Numbered from the stretch's first letter, positions 24,498 through 32,311 are shown. The stretch: DNA of 35,921 bases from Paraburkholderia madseniana (GCF_009690905.1 NZ_VOSW01000097.1:1-35921); one strand, 5' to 3'. The notes: generated from the sequence alone by a model not told the origin. Program-made: numbers and translations.

Positions 24498-24827
24498 GTG
24501 CCCACGCTTGCCGCAGGAGAGGGCACTCCCTGGAGCTTCACACGCTTTTACGTACCCGAGGCGTTTGACGCCGGCTATCGCCTGGTGAGCGACGCCCGCC
24601 AGTTATGGCAGACGTTCGAGGCTGCACATCACAAGGCGAGCTTACCTGGCAACCTCGACCTGCCGATGGAGTCGTTCGTCCGCGCCGTCGAGATTGTCCT
24701 CAAGGAAAGCGAGATCAAGGATGCGCCCGGTTACTGCCCGGAGCCAGCTTTGTGGACCCACGCCGTACAGCACTGCGGCTATATCCAGTCCCGCCATGCT
24801 ACCGGACGCGTGCTCGCAACAGCGTAG
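24498..24827 (+). CDS. hypothetical protein upstream of tniQ-like gene
   Basis: A frame of about 109 codons from GTG 24498 encodes WSFTRFYVPEAFDAGYRLVS, DARQLWQTFEAAHHKASLPG and NLDLPMESFVRAVEIVLKES. The composition is natural, mixed helical and without signal or membrane segments. The first 13 residues may be borrowed from the neighbouring transporter remnant, so the true start is uncertain. The end overlaps the start of the next gene by 32 bases, which implies translational coupling. No known domain is recognised. Position next to a TniQ-like protein and a recombinase suggests a role in a mobile element, by association only. Confidence 0.5.
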   Translation: MPTLAAGEGTPWSFTRFYVPEAFDAGYRLVSDARQLWQTFEAAHHKASLPGNLDLPMESFVRAVEIVLKESEIKDAPGYCPEPALWTHAVQHCGYIQSRHATGRVLATA

Positions 24828-25473
24828 CTGTGAAGCGCTCGAGGCAGTGCGCTTCCCTATTCTGACATTTGACGAATGGCAGCCCGGGAGGCCGCCGGGC
24901 TGCAGGTTCAATCCTGATTGGCTCATGCCGGGCGAATCCCTTGTCTCGATGCTGTGGAAATTTGCCTGCGCCAACGCACTGTCAGGCGATGTGCTGATGC
25001 GCCTGATGTGCCCCGACGCTGATCCACTCGAAGGAGTGATCCCTCTACGAAGCGCGATCGATCTCAACGAACTTCGCCGACTGCTGCGACTACCTGTGAA
25101 CGTGTTGCGCACATCGTTGCTCGGCAGGACGCCGGGCGATCGGTACCACGCGTCTTTCAGGTATTGCCGGCAGTGCGCGGCTCACGGCTACCATAGTGTG
25201 CTGCATCAGCTTGCGGAGGAACATCGCTGTGCGGTCCATCGGCAAAGACTCCGGACGCGATGTCCGCAGTGTCGCCGGCAAAGTCCGTTCATGATCAACA
25301 GCAGCGTGATCGAAGCGCCATTCCGTTGCGTCTGGTGTCGTTCACATTTCTGCTATGGGCGCCTCCCGGTCCGTTCGACGACGCCGGCGATGCGACGGCA
25401 GGACCGCCTCGCGATCCAGGAGCGAATGCTTCTACGACTAGGTAGTGATGCCCCGGGTGTGTCGAACGGGTAA
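24796..25473 (+). CDS. TniQ-like zinc-binding protein
   Basis: The product is 225 residues from ATG 24796, inside the upstream gene's 3' end. The N-terminal part has LFPILTFDEWQP-type sequence (here VRFPILTFDEWQPGRPPGCR) and GESLVSMLWKFACANALSGD, like the P-G-E-S-L-x-S-x-L-x-R start of TniQ proteins. Downstream, YCRQCAAHGYHSVLHQLAEE, HRCAVHRQRLRTRCPQCRRQ and FRCVWC provide paired Cys/His ligands for two zinc sites in TniQ spacing. TniQ/TnsD proteins direct target-site choice for Tn7- and Tn5053-like transposons. No TniA or TniB gene is present here. The candidate terminator at 25492 follows directly. Confidence 0.65.
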   Translation: MLPDACSQQRSCEALEAVRFPILTFDEWQPGRPPGCRFNPDWLMPGESLVSMLWKFACANALSGDVLMRLMCPDADPLEGVIPLRSAIDLNELRRLLRLPVNVLRTSLLGRTPGDRYHASFRYCRQCAAHGYHSVLHQLAEEHRCAVHRQRLRTRCPQCRRQSPFMINSSVIEAPFRCVWCRSHFCYGRLPVRSTTPAMRRQDRLAIQERMLLRLGSDAPGVSNG

Positions 25474-25491
25474 TGGCCGCATTTCGGTGCC

Positions 25492-25523
25492 GTCTGCCGG
25501 TAAGGCAGACTGCCCCCTCTTTT
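25492..25523 (+). terminator. candidate rho-independent terminator
   Basis: GTCTGCC (25492-25498) and GGCAGAC (25504-25510) form a perfect 7-bp stem with loop GGTAA. TGCCCCCTCTTTT follows, a weak T-rich tail. It begins 19 bases after the stop of the TniQ-like gene in the same direction. Confidence 0.5.
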
Positions 25524-26190
25524 GACAAACAGTTTGTGGCGAAGCCAGAGGAAGGGGTTTGTCGCGAATGACGGTTAGTTGCACTTTTAGGGCGCCGACG
25601 CGAGGTGACAGATTTAATGACGCAATAGAGACAGATTTAATACGTTCTACGCCGGTCGACCTTGGGCCCATAGACATCGTAGCGATGCGTCCCATAAGGG
25701 CGCACATCGTCGATAGCACGGACGAATCGCAGGTTGACCATCGCCGCCCTCAGTCTTCCGACACAATTACCCAGTTGTAGTACAAAAACGGAAGACACGA
25801 CTCGGCCAGTGGCCCGGCGGGGGCCGCGCCGGTTCAGCGCTGGGAGAACATGACCGGGTGGAGCATGCTCAGCGGACCTCCGCTTGATGCCAAAGCCAGT
25901 AACGGGTCCAATCCGTCTCGTAGCAATTGATACGTTTTACGTTCCAATCAATACAAACTATGTGTTGAGCTCAATGAGTCGCCTGCTGCAGACGAAAAAT
26001 GTGCTCGCGAAACGCGTCTCGCCGGCGGCACCCGCGTATTTTCGTGAAACATTCCCTTTTAAATTGCCGGAAGTCCATACCACACATGGACTTCCGGGCG
26101 AGGCCAGTTCAACGCCGGATGTTTCACGGTCGTCTTGCCTCCCTGCGCCAATAACAGACCGTCGCAAAGCTCGAATGCAGGACTCGCAGC
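25524..26190. other. about 670 bp with repeats but no confident gene
   Basis: The stretch contains a 12-base direct repeat, GACAGATTTAAT, at 25607-25618 and 25630-25641 (23-base period), and a perfect inverted repeat at 26067-26097. Base composition is locally more AT-rich than the flanks. A plus-strand frame at 25884-26228 exists but has no ribosome binding site and an atypical C-terminus, so I do not call it. The region probably separates the TniQ-like gene from the downstream set and may hold its promoter. Confidence 0.4.
26067..26097. repeat. perfect 12-bp inverted repeat with 7-base loop
   Basis: CCGGAAGTCCAT (26067-26078), loop ACCACAC, ATGGACTTCCGG (26086-26097). The arms are exact. 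There is no T-run on the plus side; on the minus strand the stem is followed by CAATTTAAAAG, a poor terminator tail. It lies about 95 bases upstream of the gene at 26191 and could be an operator, an RNA hairpin or a recombination site. Confidence 0.7.
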
Positions 26191-26850
26191 ATGGCCATCA
26201 TCGAAGTTTCCAACATTCAGTTCAGTAGTCCGAAGATTCCAACTTTCACTTCTCCGAGGTCGGAACTGAATCTGGAAGCGGTCGGGCGGCGGAGGCCGAG
26301 AATTCAAGGAATTGCGTTTCCGGCGGTGCTATCACTTTTGCTTCACTCGACGTTCTCCCATCTGTCGTTCCGGCCGACCGGCACCCTGCTCGGCTTCGCG
26401 GAGGTCGGCAACGTCAGCCCCTTCAAGGTCTGGTGTGCGCTCGGCGCGGTACTTGTGTACGCCTTTACCCGCTACCGATTCGACCCGGCGACCACCGAGG
26501 CCTGGTCTGCCGTGGGCGACGAGCTGTACGGGTTCGTGGCGGAGGAGATCCGCGATGTTGCGCAACGCGAGGTCACCCGCTATCTCATGGGCGGCCCCAA
26601 GCCAGAGTGGATCCACGGTATCGAGGGGATGACGAATCGAATCGACAGCGTGCCGAAGAAGTGGGGGGAAGAAGGTGAAGGCAAACGTCTCGCCCGGGTG
26701 AACGTGGAGGTACTAATGACTGAACGCGGGATTGACAATCTGCCCCTCAGGCGGCCAAAGCTGCAGCAGGGTCAGATCGTCTTCGAGTATTTTGCTTACT
26801 GGAAGCCATCGGGAGGCGCACTGGGCCGCAGCGAACTCGTCTGCCTGTAG
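26191..26850 (+). CDS. membrane-associated hypothetical protein
   Basis: The product is 219 residues from ATG 26191 (AGGA about 11 bases upstream). It begins MAIIEVSNIQFSSPKIPTFT. Two hydrophobic segments, about residues 40-58 (GIAFPAVLSLLLHSTFSHL) and 77-93 (PFKVWCALGAVLVYAFT), suggest one or two membrane spans. The rest is soluble and charged: TTEAWSAVGDELYGFVAEEI, RDVAQREVTRYLMGGPKPEW and RLARVNVEVLMTERGIDNLP. No known domain is recognised. It is followed closely by small genes and a recombinase in the same direction. The abrupt end may reflect a frameshift, but I cannot show one. Confidence 0.55.
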   Translation: MAIIEVSNIQFSSPKIPTFTSPRSELNLEAVGRRRPRIQGIAFPAVLSLLLHSTFSHLSFRPTGTLLGFAEVGNVSPFKVWCALGAVLVYAFTRYRFDPATTEAWSAVGDELYGFVAEEIRDVAQREVTRYLMGGPKPEWIHGIEGMTNRIDSVPKKWGEEGEGKRLARVNVEVLMTERGIDNLPLRRPKLQQGQIVFEYFAYWKPSGGALGRSELVCL

Positions 26851-26873
26851 CTGTTGGGTGACTGGGCGCACCT

Positions 26874-27008
26874 ATGGTTGCACCTCAGGGTTTTTCTGCT
26901 CCGGACACCCCATTCGAAGGTGCGGTCGACGTCATGGCGCCCTTCGTCCTGTCTGGCGGTGCATTCTTTGTCTGCCTCTACAAGATCGGTTTTTATTTCG
27001 CGAAATGA
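26874..27008 (+). CDS. 44-aa hydrophobic small protein
   Basis: From ATG 26874 the frame encodes MVAPQGFSAPDTPFEGAVDV followed by MAPFVLSGGAFFVCLYKIGF and YFAK, ending with TGA 27006-27008. The second half is a plausible single membrane helix. There is no strong ribosome binding site, and it could be the displaced C-terminus of the gene at 26191 after a frameshift. Composition makes it more likely coding than the overlapping frames. Family unknown. Confidence 0.35.
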   Translation: MVAPQGFSAPDTPFEGAVDVMAPFVLSGGAFFVCLYKIGFYFAK

Positions 27009-27059
27009 ACACCCTCTTCGCAAACCCGCAGTTCCGGCCAGCACCGAGGCTGGAAGATC

Positions 27060-27544
27060 ATGAACGGCCCCGACATCCGCACGTTTCCGGCCGGTGCGCC
27101 GTTTGACCGGCTGGCCACGGCGCTACTCGCCCTGCTCGACAGCGCCCGTCCCGCCGACCAGCAGGGCGACCGGCTGGCCGACTGGAAGTCGGCGCGCGGC
27201 GAATGCCACGACAACGCCGACAGCTGGGTCGCGCTCTACCCGGAGAGGCGCGCGGTGCGCGGCTGGCGGCACGAGGACTTCAACGGCGTCACACACAAAC
27301 TTGTCGCGCATTCGGTCATCCGCACCGGTGCCGGGCTGGTTGACGTGACGCTGCCGTCCACCGAACCGGTCCGGCCGTTCATCGAGCACCCGCGGGCAGT
27401 CTGCGGGTTTTTTGCGGTGCTGTGCCGGAAGGCCTTGACTATCCCGCCCACGAAATCAGGGTCGAATTCGCCGCCCTCGCCGACGCGCTCGAGGCGAATC
27501 GGGATTGCACACCGGACGAGCCCGTCGACGGAGACTGCCGGTGA
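27060..27544 (+). pseudogene. hypothetical protein in recombinase cluster, frameshifted
   Basis: ATG 27060 follows GGAAGATC and encodes MNGPDIRTFPAGAPFDRLAT, WKSARGECHDNADSWVALYP, HKLVAHSVIRTGAGLVDVTL and RPFIEHPRAVCGFFAVLC. After about 27425 the open frame becomes low-quality Pro/Ser/Arg sequence, while another frame carries on naturally: PEGLDYPAHEIRVEFAALAD, ALEANRDCTPDEPVDGDCR and TGA at 27542-27544. A one-base change at GTGCTGTGCCGG joins them into about 160 residues. The conserved Cys/His/Asp (E-C-H-D-N) suggests a possible transglutaminase- or NlpC-like fold, but this is weak. The TGA overlaps a GTG start of the next frame (GTGA). Confidence 0.55.
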
Positions 27545-27702
27545 ACGGGCCCGCCCTGCCCTTGCCCGCACCCGTGACGGCTACCCCGCCGCGCTGCATA
27601 ACCTTGTGGTCCCGCGCGAGCGGGCCAGCGCTGACGGACGGCGCGCAGACCGTTAGTTGCGTCGTGCGCGTGACCCTAGCTGGCTCTGGAGTCTCCCGAT
27701 GA
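27541..27702 (+). CDS. small hypothetical protein coupled to recombinase
   Basis: A 53-codon frame starts at GTG 27541, overlapping the corrected stop of the previous gene, and ends with TGA 27700-27702 overlapping the ATG of the recombinase gene (ATGA). Product: NGPALPLPAPVTATPPRCIT, then LWSRASGPALTDGAQTVSCV. No domain is recognised. The double stop-start overlap is the main evidence for a real, translationally coupled gene; composition alone is not decisive. Confidence 0.35.
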   Translation: MNGPALPLPAPVTATPPRCITLWSRASGPALTDGAQTVSCVVRVTLAGSGVSR

Positions 27703-28926
27703 CCGCAGTGGACGGTTCTGAGCTGGACACCGTCGCCGCGGCCCGCGGGCTGACGTCAGCTGTCGCCCAACGCACGACCGGCTCCAGAGTCCGATCCTGC
27801 TGCCGGACCTGTCCGCCGAGGACGTCGTCGGCCGCTGGCTCGCGGCCAAGGCGACCGGTCGCGGGCGGCTGGCCACGACCACGCTCGCGCAGTACCGCAC
27901 CGAGGCGGAGCGCCTCTTCTGGTATGCGCGGCAGACCGGCACACCCATCTCGAGCTGGGGGCTGGACGAGTTTTCCCCCTACATCGGCTTCCTGCAGGCG
28001 CCGGCCCCGTGGGCGATGCGCAAGCCTGGCGGACGGCGCGGCTCACCCGACTGGCGACCTTTTCTCCGACCACTCAGCGACCGCTCGGCCGGTCAGACCC
28101 AGAAAATCGTCACATCGCTGTTCGACTGGCTGCGCGACGTCGGCTACCTGCAACTGAATCCGGCCACCGGGCTGCCGAAGGTCGGCCGGCGCGAGCCGGA
28201 AAAGCAGGCGCGTTTCCTGTCGCCGGACGACACGGCGCTGCTGCGCGAGACGATTGCCGCCCGCCCGGGCGCCGAGTCCGGCCGCGAGGCGCGCCTGACG
28301 AATGCGCGCGACCTGTTCGCGGTGGACCTGTTTGAGCGGACCGGCCTGCGCACCACCGAGGTGGTCCAATGCCGGATGGGCCATGTACGCATCGAACCGG
28401 TGCCGCAGGCACTGCGCCGCGAGTTTCCGGACGCCCCGCCCTTCCAGTGGCTGCTGCGCGTCGAGCGCGGCAAGGGCGGCAAGGCCCGCTGGGTGCCATG
28501 CGACGAGATTTCACTTTCGCTGCAAGCCTACCGGATCGCGTTTGGCCTGCACCTGTGCCGCAGCCGGACGAAGACCTGCCGCTACTGCTGTCGGTGCGAC
28601 GCTCCCGCTGGGGTGAACTCAAGGGCATCCGCAGCCGCACTGCGATCTGGAAACTGGTCACCGGGCTGTGCAGCGAGGCACTCGCCTACGCCCGCGCTCA
28701 CGGCCGGCGCGTCGATGCCGACCGGTTTGAACGCGCGTCCACGCACTGGCTGCGCCATACCTACGCCAAAGGGCTCGCGCAGGCGGTCCGCGATGGTCTG
28801 GACGCCTCTGCGGCGCTCGAGAACATGGGCCACAGTGATCTGCGTACCTTTCGCCAGTACGTCGACGACGAACCACTGAGACGCGCGCTGGCGACGCAAC
28901 TGGCCCGTACACGCGTGGCACGCTAA
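27699..28926 (+). pseudogene. tyrosine recombinase/integrase with two frameshifts
   Basis: Three frames read in order give one integrase of about 405 residues. From ATG 27699: MTAVDGSELDTVAAARGLTS. After a shift near 27780: LQSPILLPDLSAEDVVGRWL, ATTTLAQYRTEAERLFWYAR (core-binding helices) and LFERTGLRTTEVVQCRMGHV, where the first catalytic Arg lies. After a second shift near 28535: PVPQPDEDLPLLLSVRRSRW, THWLRHTYAKGLAQAVRDGL with the H-x-x-R pair, and ALENMGHSDLRTFRQYVDDE with the second His and the nucleophile Tyr. All catalytic residues remain, so it was recently active. The group resembles integrases that accompany TniQ-like and small unknown genes in Burkholderia. Whether the indels are biological or sequencing errors is open. 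Confidence 0.8.
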
Positions 28927-29398
28927 CGTTCGGAGCGTTTGCGACTGCCGGGTGCCGTCGCGCCGATCAAGGTCTCCTCATCGCGATGATCAGCGCGGCG
29001 AACACGGCTGGCACGCAGGGCAGTCACGAACTGTCATTTCCTGGGTGCCCTCGCCGATCACGATCCGGCGCGCACCGCTTCCGTCGAAGAAACCGTCCCC
29101 CGCGCAACTGGCTAGTGCGCTGAAAACCGCGGAAGCTTCCCGCTGCTGGCGCCTCGCCTGTTGGGCAGCAATCTGCCCGGCCTGTACCTGATGACTGAAA
29201 TCGGCCGTGCTTCGAGAGGAAGTTGATTGGCGTATAGACCCTGTGTGAGGTGAGCCGTCAGGTAGCGGCGGCGGCGAGAGGAAGTGGGGGAGTTCTAACG
29301 CGATGCCACTTGAGCACGCCGAGATATAGACACGTCGCCAAACGATCACGCCTCTGTGGACCACACAGGCGAGGGACGCAATTGCAAGAGGAAATACC
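28927..29398. other. about 470 bp without a confident gene
   Basis: A minus-strand frame spans 28990-29454; its last third (GDGFFDGSGARRIVIGEGTQ, EMTVRDCPACQPC) has fairly natural composition and could be a decayed gene end, but I do not recognise it and it has no supported start. Plus-strand frames look like shadows. No promoter or terminator is evident after the recombinase. Confidence 0.3.
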
Positions 29399-29557
29399 GT
29401 GACATGGAACAACATCAGGAAGATGGTCGCGCGTTCCGCGGCAATACTAGTCACATTGGCGACCCCTGCGGTCTGGTTCGCCTCGACCGTAGGGGCTGCC
29501 GTGAACCGAGGTTTCGTCCGTCAAAAGGTACAAGAGCACCGGACGTGCATGTTGTAA
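29399..29557 (+). CDS. 52-aa small membrane or secreted protein
   Basis: GTG 29399 is preceded by AAGAGGAAATACC, a good ribosome binding site. The frame reads MTWNNIRKMVARSAAILVTL, then ATPAVWFASTVGAAVNRGFV and RQKVQEHRTCML, ending at TAA 29555-29557. A basic start, a hydrophobic core of about 20 residues and a small-residue region suggest a signal anchor or cleaved signal peptide. An overlapping frame from ATG 29404 has poorer composition. The family is not recognised. It is the last gene before the candidate parS array. Confidence 0.5.
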   Translation: MTWNNIRKMVARSAAILVTLATPAVWFASTVGAAVNRGFVRQKVQEHRTCML

Positions 29558-29832
29558 CGGATGTTCGCACTGGTGCATCTTCTCGTATCTGACGCCTGTT
29601 ATTAGAGCTAGTTTTGCTTAACAAGCAGCGATTTTTCAGGCCGAAGGTGAACAGGGATGCTTACTTGCCGCTGCGATGAATGCTTGTCGCGGGCTTTGGG
29701 TCTGGCACGAAGAGCGTCTGAGTTCCAGTCTTTTCGCATTCAAATTGACAGGCTGTGGCGCCAGCGCTGACTTCCGTGCCACGCTGCTCTGTAGCAGCTT
29801 AGCTCCTGCCTATCTGATTCCATCGGATGGGT

Positions 29833-30058
29833 GTCTAGAGTCTAGACATGTTCACACCTCGTCCACCTCCATCGTCGCTTCGGGAGCCGTGAACTGCTGA
29901 GATTTCGACCGCGATTCTCCTGCGTGTCTAGACTCTAGACGGGCATCGAGGTGGCCGCATGAAGCCGCTAACCGCTGCCCGATCTCGTGTCTAGAGTCTA
30001 GACACGCATGCTCTGGGAAGGACAGCGACCCAGCCGGCGGTGTGTCTAGACTCTAGAC
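29833..30058. repeat. parS: four alternating 15-bp near-palindromes: candidate parS centromere array
   Basis: Four copies of GTCTAGA-N-TCTAGAC lie at 29833-29847 (centre G), 29926-29940 (centre C), 29989-30003 (centre G) and 30044-30058 (centre C). Apart from the central base each is a perfect palindrome, and the central base gives them alternating orientation. Flanks add T..A at 29832/29848 and similar, giving TGTCTAGAGTCTAGACA for the first. They lie just past the 3' end of parB, a usual place for plasmid parS clusters that ParB loads onto. No other copy was seen in the window. Binding by the adjacent ParB is inferred. Confidence 0.75.
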
Positions 30059-30078
30059 ACTTTAGGAACGGCTGGACG

Positions 30079-30103
30079 AAAAAAAAGCCCGCGCAAGGCG
30101 GGC
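30079..30103 (-). terminator. rho-independent terminator of the parAB operon
   Basis: On the plus strand an A8 run (30079-30086) precedes GCCCGC (30087-30092), loop GCAAG, GCGGGC (30098-30103). Read on the minus strand this is a strong GC stem followed by eight Ts, about 25 bases after the parB stop. Confidence 0.85.
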
Positions 30104-30125
30104 GAAGTTAGGGATGAAACGCTCC

Positions 30126-31103
30126 TCAGTTCACTTTAGGCTGAGCGTGGAACATCTGGCTGATAAGCTCCCGAATCTGCGTCTCCTGCACGTCGGTGAG
30201 TACACCGGCCTTGATTTTCACCGTAATACCGCTGATGTCCTTGGTAATGGATCCCGCGTGTTCCTTGCCAGCAAAGAACTTATCGATGCTCCGCTCGTTT
30301 GCGGAATTCGTCGCGGTCGTTCGACGCGTTGCCAGCGCCTTAATCGCCGCTGCCACCTTCCCTTGGTCTATATCTCCCTTCACAACGAGCGGCCAGAGTT
30401 CCATTGCTGCGTTCATACCGTCTTCGCCGTGCTTCTTGATTGCCGCAACAATCGCTTGGGCAGCAGTCCCGCCAAGCAGCCGCGGCTGGATATCGAGGTC
30501 CTTCCTGATGAAGTCCGGCAGATTTTCAAACGAGAGGAACTGGTAGAGCCCGCTGCGGGACATACCCAATGCCTCGGCCATCCGCTTACGGCCAGGGAAT
30601 TCCTTCTCCGTCTGCCTCATGGACATGGCAACTTCATAGTCGGACAAGTCGTCACGACTAACATTTTCCACGAGGGCTAGCACAGCCATGTCTTCGTCGG
30701 AGCACTCCACAACGACAGCCTTGATGGCATCGAGCCCCACCATCTTATGTGCGCGCCACCGACGTTCGCCAGCTACAATCTGATAGATATCATCAGCGCG
30801 GCGGACCACGATGGGCTGCATAAGCCCAACTTCACGAATGGACTCGGCCAGTTCCGACAGCTTTGCCTCGTTGAATACTCTCCGCGGCTGCCAAGGGTTC
30901 GGTACGATGTCGGACACAGACAATTGCGACGCGGCACCAGTGGACTCCAGCTCTTGGACACGCAGTTGCGCTACTGCAAGCGCACCCGCAAGGCCTGGCG
31001 CCGTCTGCGTTCGGTTGCTACGCTTGACCTCATCTTCCTTGATTGATGAGGTCGTCCGGATGCTGGCCGTCTTGGCCAGCAGCTGCTCTCGCATGTTGCT
31101 CAT
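30126..31103 (-). CDS. parB: ParB-family partition protein
   Basis: The product is 325 residues from ATG 31103, with TGGAGGAACGCGCA upstream; the ATG overlaps the parA stop. The N-terminal ParB/Srx domain contains SDIVPNPWQPRRVFNEAKLS, SIREVGLMQPIVVRR and IYQIVAGERRWRAHKMVGLD with the G-E-R-R-x-R-A CTP-binding motif, then VLALVENVSRDDLSDYEVAM. The helix-turn-helix is GRKRMAEALGMSRSGLYQFL followed by SFENLPDFI. The C-terminal 60 residues would form the dimerisation domain. ParB loads at parS, spreads by CTP-dependent sliding and activates ParA to move the replicon. Intact, and the expected partner of the repeats at 29833-30058. Confidence 0.93.
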   Translation of the reverse strand: MSNMREQLLAKTASIRTTSSIKEDEVKRSNRTQTAPGLAGALAVAQLRVQELESTGAASQLSVSDIVPNPWQPRRVFNEAKLSELAESIREVGLMQPIVVRRADDIYQIVAGERRWRAHKMVGLDAIKAVVVECSDEDMAVLALVENVSRDDLSDYEVAMSMRQTEKEFPGRKRMAEALGMSRSGLYQFLSFENLPDFIRKDLDIQPRLLGGTAAQAIVAAIKKHGEDGMNAAMELWPLVVKGDIDQGKVAAAIKALATRRTTATNSANERSIDKFFAGKEHAGSITKDISGITVKIKAGVLTDVQETQIRELISQMFHAQPKVN

Positions 31104-32311
31104 TGCGCGTTCCTCCATTTTTCTGCATAGATTTCGTCCACCCAACGGCAGTAATCAACCAGGGGCTGTCGTACACGCTGCAACGACTTAGCCGCGCTAT
31201 GGGTACTGCTTACGTCGAATACCGTTGAAAATGCCAGAGCTCCTGTGCTCATCACCGAACTAGCCGGCACTTCTATCGAATGCAGCCAGCTCTCGTATGC
31301 GCTCTGTGCCCATGCGCGCACGATAGGTGCGGACGAAGTGCGCCCGTAATCGACCCTCGAAAGCATCAGCGAAATAAAGTCGTATTTCTTGTCCTGCTCA
31401 TACTTGATGAAGCTCTTGGATACGTCTGAGAACAGTCGCCAGAACGACAGAGAGCTAATGAAGTCCAGATTTTCGGGAACCATCGGCATAACCATGGCAT
31501 CCGCCGCCAGCAGTGCATTAAGGTTGAGGTACGACAGCGAAGGCGAGGTATCCATGAGGATGTAGTCGTAGCGCTTGCGTAGTGGCTCAAGACCTTGCCG
31601 AAGCACCGTCCAGAACCGGAAGCCTGGCCTCATCTTCTGCATCGCCGGCAGATGGAACTCCGCACCAATCAATTCGGTGTGCGCCGGAATCACGTCAAGT
31701 CCATCCCAGTAAGTCGACTGAACCCTTGTTTCAAGGCCACCTTCGACTTCCTGGTCGTAGATATACGGCAACACGGTGTCGTCCGGCGTCACATCCTTTT
31801 CCGCGTACAAGCCGCATAGTTCGGAAAGCGAGGCCTGAGGGTCGAGGTCGATGACAAGCACCTTGCGCCCGCGCAACGTCAGCCCTTGTGCGAGGCACAT
31901 AGTTGTGGTTGTCTTTGCCGAGCCACCCTTCAATTGGGCCGTTATGACGATTTTCCCTTCCGGTTCACGCGTTCCCGTAACAAGTGGAGTCTGATAGATG
32001 TCGGAGACTTTCTGGACCCAAAGGCGTGCTTCCTCCAGCGTGAATGTGCGGGTCCGGCCGGTACCGGCAGCAGTACCTGCCGGCAACTCTCCGTCGCTCT
32101 TGGTTGCGAGGTATTGGACCTGGGAATGAGAGATGTTGCACATCTCAGCAATTTCCCCTGTTTTGAAAACAGGAGCAGCTTTTCGCGGGCGGGGTGCAAG
32201 AATGGTGTTACGCAGCTCATCCGTGAAAATTGAGACCTTTTCAGCGAACTGGCTAATCTGCTCAAGAGGGACCGTTCGGTCTACAGCAGGAAGTTGGCTC
32301 GTTTTCACCAT
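31100..32311 (-). CDS. parA: ParA-family partition ATPase with N-terminal DNA-binding domain
   Basis: The product is 403 residues from ATG 32311 (the frame is open to 32413; homology and the operator position favour 32311, though its ribosome binding site is weak). The N-terminal 100 residues include a MerR-like helix-turn-helix: FKTGEIAEMCNISHSQVQYL and RTRTFTLEEARLWVQK, typical of type Ia ParA proteins that repress their own operon. The ATPase has the deviant Walker A motif AQLKGGSAKTTTTMCLAQGL, Walker A' VLVIDLDPQASLSELCGL and Walker B YDYILMDTSPSLSYLNLNAL. ATP-bound ParA coats the nucleoid and is displaced by ParB. The stop overlaps the parB start, so the two are translationally coupled. 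Confidence 0.95.
   Translation of the reverse strand: MVKTSQLPAVDRTVPLEQISQFAEKVSIFTDELRNTILAPRPRKAAPVFKTGEIAEMCNISHSQVQYLATKSDGELPAGTAAGTGRTRTFTLEEARLWVQKVSDIYQTPLVTGTREPEGKIVITAQLKGGSAKTTTTMCLAQGLTLRGRKVLVIDLDPQASLSELCGLYAEKDVTPDDTVLPYIYDQEVEGGLETRVQSTYWDGLDVIPAHTELIGAEFHLPAMQKMRPGFRFWTVLRQGLEPLRKRYDYILMDTSPSLSYLNLNALLAADAMVMPMVPENLDFISSLSFWRLFSDVSKSFIKYEQDKKYDFISLMLSRVDYGRTSSAPIVRAWAQSAYESWLHSIEVPASSVMSTGALAFSTVFDVSSTHSAAKSLQRVRQPLVDYCRWVDEIYAEKWRNAQ

Noticed and set aside
26998..27106. 33-codon frame from ATG 27005 overlapping the preceding stop
   Set aside because: No ribosome binding site; the downstream ATG 27060 with GGAAGATC and better composition explains the region.
29676..29900. 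Plus-strand 74-codon frame running into the first near-palindrome
   Set aside because: No ribosome binding site; its end overlaps the repeat, and composition is not coding-like.
29833..30058. CRISPR array interpretation of the repeated motif
   Set aside because: Repeats are only 15 bases, spacing is uneven (40-78 bases between copies), orientation alternates and no cas gene is present.
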